A DNA stretch of 64,000 nucleotides from Leptolyngbya sp. FACHB-321 (GTDB taxonomy: Bacteria; Cyanobacteriota; Cyanobacteriia; Leptolyngbyales; Leptolyngbyaceae). A model generated the notes under the pieces. That model did no database searches. It worked only from the letters and a program-made list of their open reading frames with translations, and was not told the DNA's origin. Positions within the stretch are counted from its first letter, which is position 1. Each line of letters starts with the position of its first letter. Positions 35,280 to 43,578 of this stretch are shown in pieces. The stretch is from NCBI RefSeq assembly GCF_014695975.1, contig NZ_JACJPI010000067.1, positions 1 to 64,000 on the forward strand, read 5' to 3'. The position numbers were made by a program, and so were the translations under genes.

Positions 35280-36299
35280 ATAAAAGCGCGCGATACCGTG
35301 GATTTTGAGACCTTAACTCAAAGTTAAACTTACGTTACAAAGCTAAGAAAAAGAGTTTTATAGGATGTGTGAATTATCGAAAGCAAAGGTTGATACTGAA
35401 TTTCTTCTCATGCTGTTGCGACCGAAAAATCTTTGATTGCTTTGCTGAAGCGGATTCCCTTAAAACTTGACATTTTTGGTTGCATGCTGATATAAAGAGA
35501 GTAAGAAGGTAAGCAAGAAATTTGATATTTTGAAAAGCACTTTTCCTTCTAGTTCGCAACCGTAGTAGCACTTATGTTTTAGATAAGATTTATTTGCTCA
35601 AAATCGTTGCGTTTGAGCAAATTTTTAACTTTCTTAATCTTTTGATGAGGTATTTCTCATGATTGAAATGAGAATTTAGTCTTTCACCTGTAAATGGTGA
35701 AATGACAAGTTGCTACTCTCCTGTAGCGAGTGCAATCGCAGTTGGATGAGCTTTTAGCGGTGACTTGTATCGACCTCTAGAGTCAACGAGCGAATGAAGA
35801 GGGTGACTCTAGCTTCAAGAGGCACTGAACGGCTAATGGCTGTTGAACCGCACTATCGTTTGTTCGGCAATAGCTTGCTCGACACAAAAGCAGCGATCGT
35901 CTCGCTAGAGCCAGTGTTGCTCCTCTACTTGGGCTTTGCCACCACGACTCTGATGTGTTTGGGTTGTCTAAATAACCCACGATCGCCTTCAGGCTGTTTC
36001 TGCCCTTGTTCAGAAGTTCCTCATCCGCACGGGGTAGCTTTCCCCTAGCTTTAAAGGCTGTGCTTTGGTCGGTGCCGTTTATAGAAACGCCAAGGATGAT
36101 GGGGGATCTAGGAGTGATGGCTTAGCGGTAAACCGAGGTGCTGTAAAACCATCATCAGAAAATGAGGACAAGCCTCCCCACTCATGCACACAACTAGCAG
36201 CGAGCGTGCCAAGCGCTGTGCTGGCTAATTTTGCTGCTTGCTAGAGCGGCTTGCCCTGCGCCAAATGCTCCAGTGTCCTGGGTGCCATTCTGGTCTTGA
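35280..36299. other. Non-coding kilobase with clustered hairpins
   Basis: No credible gene; two frames near 35783-36048 overlap on opposite strands and neither looks like protein. The AT-rich first half holds the hairpin cluster at 35592-35702. Confidence 0.5.
35592..35702 (+). terminator. Three consecutive hairpins, the first terminator-like
   Basis: ATTTGCTCAAA/TTTGAGCAAAT (35592-35602/35612-35622) is a perfect 11-base stem followed by TTTT. Then TTCTCAT/ATGAGAA (35654-35660/35668-35674) and TTTCACC/GGTGAAA (35682-35688/35696-35702). The first is a good rho-independent terminator for an unidentified plus-strand transcript; the row may be a structured RNA. Confidence 0.5.
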
Positions 36300-36986
36300 C
36301 TAGAACTTTTCCCAGACTTCAAGCGGGGCATACAAGTCATAGGCAAGCTGCTCCAAAGCTGCTTTTGCCTGCTCAACCACAGCATCGGGAAAGCCCTCCA
36401 GAAACGTGATGATGCTGCTATCCGCCTCAACCACGAACGTGATCCCCTCGCTTTCCACTTCCCAGGGATAACCCCTGCTAGCTCGGACCCGGTAGGACTG
36501 CGGGACGCGCTCCAGAGCTAAACGGCAGTCTGCCAGGGGGTGGACAATTAAACCCTCTGAATGACCCCGTGATCCCAACTCAGTAATCTGGAAAGGGACG
36601 GGGGCAGCAGACACCACCTTGGGCGCACGCATCACTTCACCCTGTTGTGTTGCCTGGAGCCGCAACCCTAACGTGGTCATTTCTTTGGCAACCCAGCGCA
36701 GCGAGCGGGCGATGCGTGTCCAATAAGGGGACAGGTCGCCCTGGTTGACTGTTGCTGCCCGTGCCTCCAGCAGTTGCGTGGTGGTTTGCATCGCTGCCTG
36801 TAGCAGCTTGCCCTGAAGATAGTCTGCTTCGCTAGCCTGTGCCAGTTCCCGCATCACCTGCTTGACCAGTTCCGTCAATGCCAGTTGCAGTACCAGATTG
36901 CTGTCATTGCCGCTGTCCGCACTTGCGACCAGGATACACACCACCTGTTGTAGGATAAACTCACGCTCGGAAATAACTTGTACCAT
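36300..36986 (-). CDS. Hypothetical protein, last gene of a four-gene accessory unit
   Basis: 228 residues from the ATG at 36986 (MVQVISEREFILQQ), five bases after the upstream stop; a longer frame from 37025 would overlap that gene. The N-terminal half is helical (LALTELVKQVMRELAQASEA), the C-terminal half mixed, with VHPLADCRLALERVPQSYRV and VVEADSSIITFLEGFPDA. No motif or membrane segment recognised. Tight spacing implies function with the PD-(D/E)xK-like protein upstream. Confidence 0.6.
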   Translation of the reverse strand: MVQVISEREFILQQVVCILVASADSGNDSNLVLQLALTELVKQVMRELAQASEADYLQGKLLQAAMQTTTQLLEARAATVNQGDLSPYWTRIARSLRWVAKEMTTLGLRLQATQQGEVMRAPKVVSAAPVPFQITELGSRGHSEGLIVHPLADCRLALERVPQSYRVRASRGYPWEVESEGITFVVEADSSIITFLEGFPDAVVEQAKAALEQLAYDLYAPLEVWEKF

Positions 36987-36991
36987 CAGCT

Positions 36992-37663
36992 TTAGACCTG
37001 TACTTCGGAAATCGCGCAATGCCACTGGTCACTGCTCAGGATCGTGGTTCCGACCAGTAGCCCTAACACTTTAGTCGGTGTATTGTCCAAGGCGTTGGCT
37101 GCTACCACAAAGGGGATAAAGCGTGGTAGTTCACTGTCAATCACGCGCTTGATGTCGTCTACCGTCTGCGCCGCCGTCGCTTTTGCTTCGCCCAAGTAGA
37201 GCGTCTGATCGGTGGGGTGAGCACAGACGGCATCCGGATAATCACCGATCGGTCTCGCTAACAGCCGACCGTGGTAGAGGGACTGCATCACCAAGCCTAG
37301 GCAGGCTTCACCGAGGGCAGCGGTGGCACTACGGTTGGGGCAGACGGTTTTATGTTCTGTACGGGCATAAAAGAGGGGTTGATGCCCTGGCAGCAGGAAC
37401 AGCCCGTAGCGCTGGTAGGCAAGCCACTGCGCCATTTCCTCCAGCGGGTAAAAGGCAGACTGTTCCGAATAACGCCGCACCAGGGCACGGATGGTATTGG
37501 GATGCACGGACCAGGACGGGAGGGGCGCATAGGGAGCCGCTAGTTGCTCCAGCCGTGTCAGCAGTTCGGGTTTCATGGCAGAACGGCTATAGGCAGCCTG
37601 GGCGAGCGCCCCGGTGATGCGGTCAATGGTGAGACAACGTTTTTCCAGGGAAATTTCAATCAC
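36992..37663 (-). CDS. PD-(D/E)xK-like nuclease candidate
   Basis: A 223-residue protein. Residues 115-165 hold E119 in a helix, D144 in YPDAVCAHP and E159-x-K161 in LYLGEAKAT, the spacing expected of a PD-(D/E)xK nuclease core; a helix (DDIKRVIDSEL) and a strand (FIPFVVAANAL) follow. The N-terminal domain (IEISLEKRCLTIDRITGALA ... IRALVRRYSEQ) is repeated as a stand-alone 73-residue gene at 38767-38988. The start is the ATG at 37663. Nuclease activity is inferred only. Part of a unit with the small genes at 37735-38351. Confidence 0.6.
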   Translation of the reverse strand: MIEISLEKRCLTIDRITGALAQAAYSRSAMKPELLTRLEQLAAPYAPLPSWSVHPNTIRALVRRYSEQSAFYPLEEMAQWLAYQRYGLFLLPGHQPLFYARTEHKTVCPNRSATAALGEACLGLVMQSLYHGRLLARPIGDYPDAVCAHPTDQTLYLGEAKATAAQTVDDIKRVIDSELPRFIPFVVAANALDNTPTKVLGLLVGTTILSSDQWHCAISEVQV

Positions 37664-37734
37664 AAAGCCACTGGGTTAAGTTCCGAGCTTCATCACCATA
37701 AAACAGCCCCCCTGTCGAAGGGAAATGGTTCCTA

Positions 37735-38052
37735 TCACGGTGAGGGGACTTGACCATTGCGTGGGGGTGAACAGATGTAAGCGACCAGTTCTAACGGCAC
37801 GCGCTCGTAGTGCTCCCAGATAAAATGCATCTCTGCCAGCTTGCGGCGGTGCCTGACTTCAGCCACACGGTGGTGCTTGCCGTGTGAGAACCAGCGGTCC
37901 ACTGATGCCTCACTCACACCACAGATCTGTGCGATTTGCGTATGTGTGACGCCCCAGCGAGCGTAGAACTCATGCGGGGTCATGCTGAACTGACAACCAC
38001 AGTAAAAGTGCAGCAGAGCAAGTTCGCGTCTGCCTAAGGCTTGCGGGGTCAT
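37735..38052 (-). CDS. HTH domain protein of cyanobacterial accessory loci
   Basis: 105 residues with a helix-turn-helix: FYARWGVTHTQIAQICGVSE then ASVDRWFSHGKHHR, followed by RRKLAEMHFIWEHYERVP. This small-protein type is common on cyanobacterial plasmids and islands. Its start overlaps the stop of the upstream gene (ATGA at 38049-38052), so the two are coupled. Probably a DNA-binding protein; targets unknown. Confidence 0.75.
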   Translation of the reverse strand: MTPQALGRRELALLHFYCGCQFSMTPHEFYARWGVTHTQIAQICGVSEASVDRWFSHGKHHRVAEVRHRRKLAEMHFIWEHYERVPLELVAYICSPPRNGQVPSP

Positions 38053-38351
38053 GCGGGTTGCTCCTGGGCTAAAGGGTCAGCCGGGTCAAGCGTGAAACGT
38101 TGCAGGTCGTCTTCCCAGACCAGGTCTGAGTCAGTCCAGGCACGACTGGGTGACTGGGGATCAAGCCAGATGGTGTAACGCCACCCCCAGCCCGGAAGGT
38201 GTGCCGCTGGTACGAACTGGAGTCCGACGATGATGCCGTAATCTTCAGTAGGCAGGGGGACAAAGCGGACGCGATCGCCCAGCTGAAACTTAGGAAGGGC
38301 AGAGGTTTGTGGGAATTCTTCTGGAAGGGCAAAGAAGGTTTCAGGAAGCAT
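38049..38351 (-). CDS. Conserved hypothetical protein paired with the HTH gene
   Basis: 100 residues with a beta-rich SH3-like look: FQLGDRVRFVPLPTEDYGII, WGWRYTIWLDPQSPSRAWTD, LVWEDDLQRF. It is the first gene of the unit and overlaps the HTH gene by four bases. I recall the two adjacent in other cyanobacterial islands but know no function. Confidence 0.7.
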   Translation of the reverse strand: MLPETFFALPEEFPQTSALPKFQLGDRVRFVPLPTEDYGIIVGLQFVPAAHLPGWGWRYTIWLDPQSPSRAWTDSDLVWEDDLQRFTLDPADPLAQEQPA

Positions 38352-38491
38352 ATACCTGTAAAAAGCTGCGCCAGAACTGTATCGCTAATATTATGGCACG
38401 ATCGCTCAATCGCACAAGTGCAATTTTGCACAAATGAGATCTTGTTAAATTGCCGTGTAACAATTAACCCCGAACTAAAACGGAAAGTCCT

Positions 38492-38662
38492 ATGGCAAAG
38501 GAGATAAGGGAGATTCGGGGCAGAGTTCCGAAAGACTTAAAGATTGCGTTTGAAGTTGCTTGCGTGCGAATGGAACTGACCCAAGCAGTGGCGTTGGAAG
38601 AGGCAATCAAGGATTGGTTGATCAAGAAGGGTTTTCCTACCAGTGATGATGGCAAACAGTGA
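38492..38662 (+). CDS. Small ribbon-helix-helix-like protein
   Basis: 56 residues (MAKEIREIRGRVPKDLKIAF ... AVALEEAIKDWLIKKGFP). The pattern strand (EIRGRVP), helix (KDLKIAFEVACVRM), turn, helix (LTQAVALEEAIKDWLIK) fits ribbon-helix-helix proteins such as CopG or ParG-like plasmid partition and copy regulators. It diverges from the 38351 gene across a 140-base promoter region, so it may regulate that unit. Confidence 0.65.
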   Translation: MAKEIREIRGRVPKDLKIAFEVACVRMELTQAVALEEAIKDWLIKKGFPTSDDGKQ

Positions 38663-38766
38663 TGAAGCGTGAGCACTTGTCGTGATGTTCACACACCCGG
38701 TTTGATACTGTTTCTGCCACACCACTACTGAGAAAGCTTTACTCTGGCAGTTTTCTACGTTATCGA

Positions 38767-38988
38767 CTATGCTGTTTTCCTCTCGTCTTCAGAATAGCGA
38801 TGGATCGACCAGCGTAAAGTCGCCTCATCGATTTTGAGAGAGCCAGCAGGCTCAAACAGCGCGGTTACCGCGATCGCACGGTCAAACTGTCGTCGTAGGG
38901 CGTGACGACTCGTGGCAGCTTTCGCCAGTGCTGCTTCTGTACGGGTCAATTGCAGTTGCCGTCGCTCTAGGGTGATTTCAATGGGCAT
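38767..38988 (-). CDS. Stand-alone copy of the N-terminal domain of the PD-(D/E)xK-like protein
   Basis: 73 residues (MPIEITLERRQLQLTRTEAA ... EATLRWSIHRYSEDERKTA). It aligns over its length with residues 1-70 of the 36992-37663 product (IEISLEKR.LTI.R...ALA.A..SR; IRALVRRYSE). It is either a paralogue that binds the same partner or a remnant of a second nuclease gene. Confidence 0.6.
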   Translation of the reverse strand: MPIEITLERRQLQLTRTEAALAKAATSRHALRRQFDRAIAVTALFEPAGSLKIDEATLRWSIHRYSEDERKTA

Positions 38989-39214
38989 CGTCAGTGGTAG
39001 GCAAACAGGACTGTTCTCACCCTACGTGCTGGCATTTCAATCCGGCAAGCAATCCCTGTTACGGTGACAAGTGCAGACTGGCACTGGCATCAGGGCGGCA
39101 ATCGCCTCAGTTGATGTGGACGTTGACGTTGTGAGTGAAAGGTGGCAGCAAGAGCCTGGAGCGAAAGATGTGTCCCCTTGCTGTGTCGGTGCTATGATGG
39201 TCAGCAACAATTGA

Positions 39215-39253
39215 AAAAAGCCGCTGCCACGATTTATGGGGGAGCGGCTTTTT
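39215..39253. terminator. Terminator-like hairpin upstream of 39278 gene
   Basis: AAAAAGCCGCT (39215-39225) pairs perfectly with AGCGGCTTTTT (39243-39253) around a 17-base loop. A-rich and T-rich ends allow termination in both directions; it may also act as an attenuator for the following gene. Confidence 0.6.
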
Positions 39254-39277
39254 GTCTTTAAAAGGAAGACACTACTG

Positions 39278-39895
39278 ATGCTCAAGCATTTGACTCCAGC
39301 GCAAACCCAAGCACTGCACAAAGTCGTTACGTCGGTTGATTACCAAAGCCTCTTTGCCTACCACAGCTACCGCTTAGAAGTGCTGGCTCAAGGCTCTTGG
39401 ATGATCGCCAAAGCGATCCACACATTGGTAGGCGGTGAACTGTACCAGGTCGCCTTCCGGCTGAACGACACGTGCAGGACTATCTTTATCCATGCAGCTG
39501 TGAAGTTAGACCAAGACACGTTTATTGATGGGCTGGGTCTACACACCACTGAACAACTGGTGGAGCCATGGTTGGATCTATACACCAGTGAACAACTGCT
39601 GGAGCTATGGTCGCACCTGCAATCGCTGGAAGATGGCTGTCTCACCATCGAGCCGCTGTTCTTTCTACCCGACCAAGTGGAGGACAATGCGGCGGTGGTG
39701 AAGCAACTCGTGTGGACCATCGAACAACAACTACGGCTACAGTGGGACGTGGGAGCCGTCGATCGCCTCAGACGGCAGCTCAATTGGGAATCAGCCAAGC
39801 AGGCATTCGAAATCGCGGAGTTCTATCGATCGCTGCACGAACAGTTGGATAAGGAACATGCTTTACCGTACAGCGCTTGGGAGGCTTTTGACTGA
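39278..39895 (+). CDS. Hypothetical protein with tandem internal repeat
   Basis: 205 residues from the ATG at 39278 (MLKHLTPAQTQALHK), with AAGGAAG upstream; the earlier in-frame start at 39236 lies in the hairpin. It contains a short duplication, LGLHTTEQLVEPWLDLYTSE then QLLELW. The rest is helical and acidic. No family recognised. Confidence 0.55.
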   Translation: MLKHLTPAQTQALHKVVTSVDYQSLFAYHSYRLEVLAQGSWMIAKAIHTLVGGELYQVAFRLNDTCRTIFIHAAVKLDQDTFIDGLGLHTTEQLVEPWLDLYTSEQLLELWSHLQSLEDGCLTIEPLFFLPDQVEDNAAVVKQLVWTIEQQLRLQWDVGAVDRLRRQLNWESAKQAFEIAEFYRSLHEQLDKEHALPYSAWEAFD

Positions 39896-40277
39896 ACGCC
39901 TGGGGCAGGCTCGCCGCTTGTGGTGCCCCTGCCCTGCCAGCTAGCCATGCACTGTCTTCTGCCTGGTTTAGCCTTGACGCAGTGACTGACCAGGAGCAAT
40001 GGACGTACTCGCCACTCATGACCGTCCTCTCCCAACCAAAGGGATTGACCCGAAACGAACTGATGCAAGCCTCCAACGGCACCCTCACCGAGGAGCCAGT
40101 GAGACGACCGACCGAAAAGCTCATCTGCAAGCGCCAAGTTTAGTGTTGTTCAGATGAGGCAGAGAAGTGACAGACGTTAACGATCGCCAGCGTCAGACTG
40201 AGAACTGCTACTTTCCTTACAAGAGTTTTGCTCATAGATGAATCGGGTGGTGTCCCTCATTGGGGCACGCTAAAGCC
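39896..40277. other. Intergenic region, nothing recognised
   Basis: Minus-strand frames here lack recognisable protein character. The decayed CRISPR-like cluster follows at 40278. Confidence 0.35.
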
Positions 40278-40454
40278 TGTATTCATCAAGCCATCTAGGA
40301 CACATAGTGCAACAAGGTGTGCAAGTCCGATTGGTGTCTGGTCAAAGCTTCAACAGAGCCGCGCCCAGAAGGTTCAGTGCAACTGGGATCGGCGACCGGG
40401 GCTAAGTTCCTGTTCGCCCTTCAACGGAGCCACACCTGCTAGAGGCGGTGCAAC
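40278..40454 (-). CRISPR. Decayed CRISPR-like mini-array of a different repeat type
   Basis: Two 36-base units at 40348-40383 and 40419-40454, read on the minus strand, start GTTGCAC and end GGCTC.GTTGAAG; they agree at about 24 of 36 positions and are separated by 35 bases. A third weaker unit ends at 40313 (GTGCAAC on plus) with a 34-base gap. Unit and spacing fit a CRISPR array, and GTTGCA...GTTGAA(A)G ends are common to cyanobacterial repeats including V-K ones. Divergence between copies suggests an inactive relic. Confidence 0.45.
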
Positions 40455-40725
40455 CCAACCTAGCTTAACCCGAACTCACGTTAAGCCGGAAAGCTGAAAG
40501 CTTTGTTCAACAGGGCTTTTATCCACATCCCACCCTGAGAACTACAGCTAAAAACACCCGTTTTTTGCCCTCAAGCCGCCAATTCGGGAATTTCTAAACG
40601 GTGCAGTACGAAAAATCAGTAGTTTCAGGCACTCTTAACCCAAACTCACGTTATTTAAGACTTTTTTTCACTGCAACAACAACTGTGGGTACAATCAATA
40701 AAGGGGTATAGGGGTAAATAAAGTC
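40455..40725. other. Intergenic region
   Basis: AACTCACGTTA occurs at about 40473 and 40642. No gene. Confidence 0.35.
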
Positions 40726-40730
40726 ACGTT

Positions 40731-40838
40731 TATCCGCCACATCCGTCACAATTCCGCTATATAAGGGTTCTAGCCATCACGCATCCGTCACGCATCCGTC
40801 ACAGATGCCTTTTATCCGTCACACTTTGGCGATTTCAC
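40731..40838. repeat. ATCCGTCAC iterons
   Basis: At least four exact ATCCGTCAC copies plus near matches (ATCCGCCAC, CCATCACGC) lie within about 100 bases, some head to tail (GCATCCGTCACGCATCCGTC). Such clusters occur at plasmid replication origins and as transposase or repressor sites. No replication gene is adjacent. Confidence 0.6.
40807..40838. repeat. 32-bp direct repeat, left copy
   Basis: Identical to 41767-41798 over 32 bases (beginning GCCTTTTATCCGTCACAC). The copies are 960 bases apart and bracket two small genes. Confidence 0.9.
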
Positions 40839-40916
40839 CTACTAAGCACCTACACGATCGTCATTAGCAGCCACTAAGCACACGCCTTGTAACCGTTTCA
40901 AGATAGCCCTAGTCAT

Positions 40917-41303
40917 CTAGGGTCTACCAATCTCCTTAGCTGCTAAGTCCAAATTGACCTTTAATTTAATTAGCTCCATCTCTATTTTTGAAGCTTGATT
41001 CTCCATCGCTTTAGCAAGCCTTAAATGAACTGTTTTATCAATGGAGTGCTGAAAAACTTGCCCCATCTCCTGTTTAGCCAAAGCTATTTTTAGATATTTA
41101 TCGGCTTCTACCGCTTTAGTTTTACTGGTTAAGCAGCGTCGTTTCAATTCATGCTCAAACTCCTCAAGCCCCGATGCGATCGTCTGCAATGCTCTAATAG
41201 ACGCGCTGATAGAGCTTGAGTATTCGTCTTGCCCTGAGTTGCGCTGCTCAAACAGTGCGGTTTTCAGCGCTTCCAATTCCATATCGATTGGATCAGGTGC
41301 CAT
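40917..41303 (-). CDS. Hypothetical coiled-coil protein
   Basis: 128 residues (MAPDPIDMELEALKTALFEQ ...), almost entirely helical and charged with heptad-like spacing (LEEFEHELKRRC, KAMENQASKIEMELIKLKVN). No signal peptide or membrane segment. It lies between the 32-bp direct repeats with the next gene. Function unknown. Confidence 0.6.
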   Translation of the reverse strand: MAPDPIDMELEALKTALFEQRNSGQDEYSSSISASIRALQTIASGLEEFEHELKRRCLTSKTKAVEADKYLKIALAKQEMGQVFQHSIDKTVHLRLAKAMENQASKIEMELIKLKVNLDLAAKEIGRP

Positions 41304-41349
41304 AACAACGTAAATAATAGGGACAACTTTTGCTTTGATTCAACCGCTA

Positions 41350-41604
41350 TTAGGTTTTGAAAATCTTTTTACACTGTGGACATTGCCGAAATTGATCTGC
41401 TGCGAACCAACCCATGAAGCCACCCACAATTGCTCCAGGCACCGTAGCAGCCATGCCAGTGCCACCCGTCGCAAGACCGACACCCGCTCCCCACTGAGCG
41501 CCCACCCACGACCCGACCGCTGCGGCTCCTCCCCGCGTAACAAAACTCTCTTGGTTGTTGGCTTCAAACGGGTAACCACATTTAGGACAAATTATCCGAG
41601 CCAT
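41350..41604 (-). CDS. Zinc-ribbon/glycine-zipper small membrane protein
   Basis: 84 residues. A split zinc ribbon is formed by CPKCGYPF at the N-terminus and CPQCKKIF at the C-terminus, flanking a glycine/alanine-rich hydrophobic stretch (GGAAAVGSWVGAQWGAGVGL and on) able to insert in membrane. The role is unknown. It is upstream of the coiled-coil gene with a 46-base gap, both inside the 32-bp repeats. Confidence 0.75.
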   Translation of the reverse strand: MARIICPKCGYPFEANNQESFVTRGGAAAVGSWVGAQWGAGVGLATGGTGMAATVPGAIVGGFMGWFAADQFRQCPQCKKIFKT

Positions 41605-41766
41605 AATTTTGTGTTGGATTTTATCGTTTGCAAAGAACCGATTTCACAAAATTATCCAGCTAACTAGGCGATTACCAGACATATTACTTTTGCTTTACAA
41701 AAGCTTTAATATTCCTACAAGTAAGAGAAAGTTAAGGCTGAGGTTTAATCGTTAGGTTCCCTGATA

Positions 41767-41798
41767 GCCTTTTATCCGTCACACTTTGGCGATTTCAC
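41767..41798. repeat. 32-bp direct repeat, right copy
   Basis: Second copy of 40807-40838. It carries one ATCCGTCAC motif and sits just after the stop of the HNH gene. Confidence 0.9.
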
Positions 41799-41816
41799 TC
41801 CTTACCCTTATCAGGA

Positions 41817-42716
41817 TCATGCCTCTTCCTTTCTCTGTCTGTTCGCTTCCATTAACTGCCTAAGTTGGTCAATCTCATAAGGAGGTGTTTCCCTGTGTAG
41901 CATGGCATGACAGTTAGAACAGACAGGGATTAGGTCTTTAACAGGATCGACTTCATACGTTGCACCTATTTCAGATAAAGGAACGCGATGATGGACGTGG
42001 ATGTAACCCTCACCAACCTTGCCGTAAAACTTCTCAAAGTTAAAATCGCAGACGCTACAAGTTAACCCGTAGTGAGCTATGCAAGCTTTACGGGCTTCTG
42101 GGCTACGTTCATAGGCATTGACTAGAACCTGTTTGACCGCACCTTCAGAATATGTCTGAGCATCAGGAACTTCATTAGGGTAAGTGAGTTCAGCTAGCGG
42201 AATATCCCTTTGCTGTTCAGACCGAAGCGCTGATACCGCTTCAAGCGGAGGTAAAAATTCATCAAGCTTTAAGGCAGAGTCCTCATCAAGTTCTCTAACA
42301 CCTCGTAGGGTCTGTTGATCCAAATGACCGGGGGAAACAAACGCAAGAGGTTTTAGCTTCTCTCCACTCCTGAACTTAAGACTTTCAGTTACGTCTAAAG
42401 GTATTTCACGTTTGAAATCCATCGTCGTAGCTTCTGATGCAAGTATGTGTTCACCTGCGTCCCATAACTCATAAATGTCACAATTTAGTATGCTGGCAGC
42501 TTTAGACATCTCACAGATTCTATCGACCTTGAGCTTTCCGCATAGGTAAAGCTTGCCTTGAACCACTGTGGCGACGTAAATCACATCGTCCTTACTGACG
42601 TTCCGTTTGCGAAACATATTCCCTGCAATATGGTCTAGTAAGTCGTTACCAGTACCACTGGCTCTGCTCCACCCCCAAGTTTTATTAGTCCAGTAATGTG
42701 TGAAATATCTAGGCAT
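41817..42716 (-). CDS. HNH endonuclease with EVE-like N-terminal domain
   Basis: 299 residues. The C-terminal 90 form an HNH nuclease: LTCSVCDFNFEKFYG, HVHHRVPLSEIG, LIPVCSNCHAMLHR with four zinc-binding cysteines. The N-terminal part (YFTHYWTNKTWGWSRASGTG ... DVIYVATVVQGKLYLCGKL) resembles EVE/PUA-like modified-base readers. Such fusions act as type IV, modification-dependent restriction enzymes. It has no partner methylase. The start ATG at 42716 is well placed. The restriction role is inferred from architecture. Confidence 0.75.
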   Translation of the reverse strand: MPRYFTHYWTNKTWGWSRASGTGNDLLDHIAGNMFRKRNVSKDDVIYVATVVQGKLYLCGKLKVDRICEMSKAASILNCDIYELWDAGEHILASEATTMDFKREIPLDVTESLKFRSGEKLKPLAFVSPGHLDQQTLRGVRELDEDSALKLDEFLPPLEAVSALRSEQQRDIPLAELTYPNEVPDAQTYSEGAVKQVLVNAYERSPEARKACIAHYGLTCSVCDFNFEKFYGKVGEGYIHVHHRVPLSEIGATYEVDPVKDLIPVCSNCHAMLHRETPPYEIDQLRQLMEANRQRKEEA

Positions 42717-42860
42717 ACGAAAATTCCTGTCTGTCTACAAGCGCTCAAACACAATTAAGCATTCCCCTGTATGACATCAGTTGTCGGGATCTTTACCAAA
42801 ACGATCAGAAATGGTTGTGCCCTTTGTATGCGATCGCTGCCATTCCTTTCGCTAAACCTT

Positions 42861-43112
42861 TTATTTCATCGTCACTTCAAGCTGATCGCTAGTAATTGAC
42901 TCATCTTTACTATTGAGCTTGCACGTAAAGTAGTTACGCACAATTGCACCTAACTGATTTTGAGAATCGACATAAGAGTTAAACAGCCAACCAGTAGGGG
43001 TTTCCTTTGATTGAGACTCAGACAAGCTAGGAAAATTAGCTGTAGCAGGACTTGAGAGTTCGGTTCTCACGCGATCCTGGCAGAGGGTCGCTACTGTACC
43101 AAAGTTAAGCGC
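42861..43112 (-). pseudogene. C-terminal remnant of a secreted hypothetical protein
   Basis: The open frame (TLCQDRVRTELSSPATANFP ... GWLFNSYVDSQNQLGAIVRN YFTCKL) resembles the conserved tail of a bacterial protein family with CxDxV..RL.SPATA.FPS and Y.D.QN..GA..R..F.C. There is no usable start: an in-frame TAA precedes it at 43113-43115. Probably a 5'-truncated gene. Confidence 0.45.
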
Positions 43113-43302
43113 TTATGCGTACTCCGATCAATCGGACTCGGTATGGTTGCCCATTCAGAGGCTGTAAGCACTGGTTTACGGTCGTTTTGGCTGCAACTAT
43201 GAAATGATGCCCACGCCAATGGAGGTGTGCTGTACTTAGGTTTGGGAGAGTAGTGGAACAATAAACCACCTCAAGGCTATGCGTTTGTCGCTGAAACAGA
43301 GA

Positions 43303-43578
43303 CTACGCCTCATCTTGCACCTGAATCACAATCCCGCCAAACCTGGCTTCATCTGCCCAGCACTTCACACCATTGATATAACAAAGATGGCTGGGATAGT
43401 CCGCTCCAGTCTCTGCCACTACTGCTCCGTAGCCGCCGCTCATTGAAAGGTTAACAAAGTTCAACTGTCGTCCTTGCTCATCGCACGCTTTACCAACGCA
43501 ATTTTGGCAAACAGCACGCGGATATCTTTCCTGGTGCGCGATCAATGTGGAGCAAAGGGGGCAGGGTTGTTGACTCAT
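43303..43578 (-). CDS. Conserved hypothetical zinc-ribbon protein
   Basis: About 91 residues from the ATG at 43578 (MSQQPCPLCSTLIAHQERYP). Two CxxC pairs (CPLC, CQNC) form a zinc ribbon, followed by LNFVNLSMSGGYGAVVAETG and CYINGVKCWADEARFGGIVI. Looks like a small stand-alone protein family with no known function. The 13 extra residues of the longer frame are not convincing. Confidence 0.65.
   Translation of the reverse strand: MSQQPCPLCSTLIAHQERYPRAVCQNCVGKACDEQGRQLNFVNLSMSGGYGAVVAETGADYPSHLCYINGVKCWADEARFGGIVIQVQDEA

Noticed and set aside
35794-36048. Plus-strand 84-residue frame
   Set aside because: Odd composition, no ribosome-binding site, and a competing frame on the other strand.
40731-40838. 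ATCCGTCAC iterons as the missing left end of the CAST
   Set aside because: They differ from the TTAAAG motifs at the CRISPR-side end and no TGTACA adjoins them.
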